In this document: positions 63,123 to 64,000 of the stretch, piece by piece
Layout: every line of letters begins with the position of its first letter
How positions within the stretch are numbered: position 1 is the first letter of the stretch
NCBI GenBank assembly: GCA_021414025.1
Contig: JAIOPG010000008.1
Coordinates: 62,001-126,000 of the forward strand
DNA from: Planctomycetota bacterium
GTDB lineage: Bacteria; Planctomycetota; Phycisphaerae; Phycisphaerales; SM1A02
DNA: 64,000 nt
Reading direction: 5' to 3'
Translations under genes and position numbers: made by a program
Notes under the pieces: generated by a model
What the model was told of the DNA's origin: nothing
Seen by the model: the letters and a program-made list of their open reading frames with translations, nothing else
The model's database searches: none

Positions 63123-63427
63123 TCGCTGCGGCCCCGCGACATGCCGCGTCCGCCCGACTTGGACTTGCTCTTGGCGCCGGCGCGTCCGCCCGCTCCGCCG
63201 CTGCGTCCGCCGTCGCGCGATCCCGCGCCGACCGCGGTCGATCCGGGGCGTCCGAGTTCGCGTGGCGGGCCGCGCCGCACTTCGCGGCGCTTGCGCTCCG
63301 ACGGCTTCTCGTAGTACTGGCGCTTCTTGACCTCCTTGGTCAGGCCTTCCTTCTCGCAGATTTTCTTGAAGCGCCGCAGAAGTTGTTCCGCGGATTCACC
63401 GGCACGAGCCTTGATACGAATCGCCAT
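63119..63427 (-). CDS. rpsU: 30S ribosomal protein S21, extended
   Basis: A 102-residue S21. The core is MAIRIKARAGESAEQLLRRF and KKICEKEGLTKEVKKRQYYEK, with the standard KPSERKRRE-type basic stretch. The C-terminal 35-40 residues are a Gly/Ser/Arg/Lys-rich tail (AGAKSKSKSGGRGMSRGRSE), longer than the usual 70-residue S21. AAGGA lies 11 bases before the ATG at 63427. It is the first gene of a set (rpsU-rsfS-trmB) for translation, all overlapped or closely packed. Confidence 0.9.
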   Translation of the reverse strand: MAIRIKARAGESAEQLLRRFKKICEKEGLTKEVKKRQYYEKPSERKRREVRRGPPRELGRPGSTAVGAGSRDGGRSGGAGGRAGAKSKSKSGGRGMSRGRSE

Positions 63428-63533
63428 AGTTGCAGTTGTCCTTCGGGTTTGAGGTAAAGAGCCTCGTATCATGACCGTTTTCCCCCCTCCCCGCAAGCGG
63501 TTCGATCCTTGATTTTTCAGCCATAATGGCCCG

Positions 63534-64000
63534 ATGCCCGTCCTGGTCGACGCCCTGAATGTGCTGCACGTGACGGGCGTCCTGCCGCCGGAGATGGCCG
63601 GGCCCGAGCCGGCGGATCTGGCGGGATGGATCGAGCGAAGCCGCTACCGCGGCGAGAAGGTCTCCCTGGTGTGCGACGGACAGAAGCCCTCTTCGTCGAG
63701 TTTCCTGCGCGGCAGTTTCGTCACCTTGGTCTGGACGGGCGCCCAGAAAGCCGACGACCGGATCGCCGCCACCCTGCAGGAGTCCAGTCATCCGCGCCGC
63801 CATCTGGTGGTTTCCTCCGATCGACAGGTGCAGAAGACCGCGACGCGACTCGGCGCCCGGACCCTGTCCAGCGCGACATTTCTTCAGCATCTGGCCAGTG
63901 ATCTGCGCCGCACTCCGCGCCCTCAGTCGCCCGATCGCAATGTTACGCTGGACCCGCGGAGCGTCCAGAACTGGTTGGAAACCTTCGGGCTCTCCGGTGA
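63534..64000 (+). CDS. YacP-like NYN-domain protein, 3' end outside the window
   Basis: A frame open from ATG at 63534 to the window end (155 codons visible). The N-terminus MPVLVDALNVLHVTGVLPPE has the strand and Asp-Asn pattern (VDALNVL) of NYN/PIN-like YacP nucleases. KVSLVCDG is the second acidic strand and TGAQKADDRIAATLQES supplies the next acidic pair. LVVSSDRQVQKTATRLGA is the SDRxxQ motif. All the expected acidic residues are present. Members are putative ribosome- or RNA-associated nucleases. It is divergent from rpsU over 106 bases, where both promoters should lie. Confidence 0.82.
   Translation, partial: MPVLVDALNVLHVTGVLPPEMAGPEPADLAGWIERSRYRGEKVSLVCDGQKPSSSSFLRGSFVTLVWTGAQKADDRIAATLQESSHPRRHLVVSSDRQVQKTATRLGARTLSSATFLQHLASDLRRTPRPQSPDRNVTLDPRSVQNWLETFGLSG

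Overview
The window is about 63-65% GC and gene dense. It most likely comes from the chromosome of a planctomycete of the class Phycisphaerae. The evidence is indirect: short dockerin-like C-terminal tails (D-x-D-x-S-G-x-V-D-x-x-D with flanking Cys) on secreted proteins, exosortase-type PAP/PEP tails ending in an arginine cluster, many membrane proteins carrying a CxxC...CPECG zinc ribbon, and an ATGA-coupled gene organisation. No rRNA, tRNA, CRISPR array, phage or insertion sequence was recognised.

Layout. 1-2.2 kb: the end of a TPR protein. 2.3-8.4 kb (minus): a six-gene run from a B12-dependent acyl-CoA mutase (isobutyryl-CoA mutase-like active site) through membrane and zinc-ribbon proteins to hisS and a futalosine hydrolase-like nucleosidase. 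8.5-10.6 kb (plus): an EamA transporter and a cysteine-less tandem thioredoxin-fold protein. 10.8-19.8 kb (plus): the most striking region, four tandem genes for secreted RCC1-type beta-propeller proteins. 19.8-21.7 kb (minus): an Uup-like ABC-F ATPase. 21.7-23.3 kb: two zinc-ribbon membrane proteins. 23.3-26.5 kb (minus): a DUF1573 protein, an ECF sigma factor with a probable anti-sigma partner, a methyltransferase and a CPBP protease. 26.6-28.0 kb: paired bacterial PH-domain proteins. 28-42 kb, mostly minus: an alpha/beta hydrolase, a two-domain VOC protein, an SPFH protein, a GNAT-aminotransferase fusion, a glycosyltransferase, sortable secreted proteins, an S41 protease and metH. 42-53.6 kb (plus): an S41 lipoprotein, two LolA-like periplasmic proteins with a NatAB-type ABC exporter, a zinc-ribbon protein, a HIT hydrolase, an MFS carrier and rpsA with a clear terminator. 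53.9-59.9 kb (plus): secreted proteins of unknown role, a second MFS carrier and a GT-C glycosyltransferase. 59.9-64 kb: a sensor kinase, a ClpX-type zinc-finger protein, a translation set (rpsU, rsfS, trmB) and, at the very end, a partial YacP-like NYN nuclease.

The best candidate for an undescribed system is the RCC1 cluster. I counted 21, 14, 14 and 14 repeats of about 39 residues, all multiples of seven. This predicts nine complete seven-bladed propellers on four secreted chains, each chain ending in a paired dockerin-like module. All 63 blades carry a cysteine at the same position, which is not part of the usual RCC1 consensus. The genes fall into two sister pairs by leader and tail type. 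Function is unknown; a surface or extracellular scaffold is the simplest inference.
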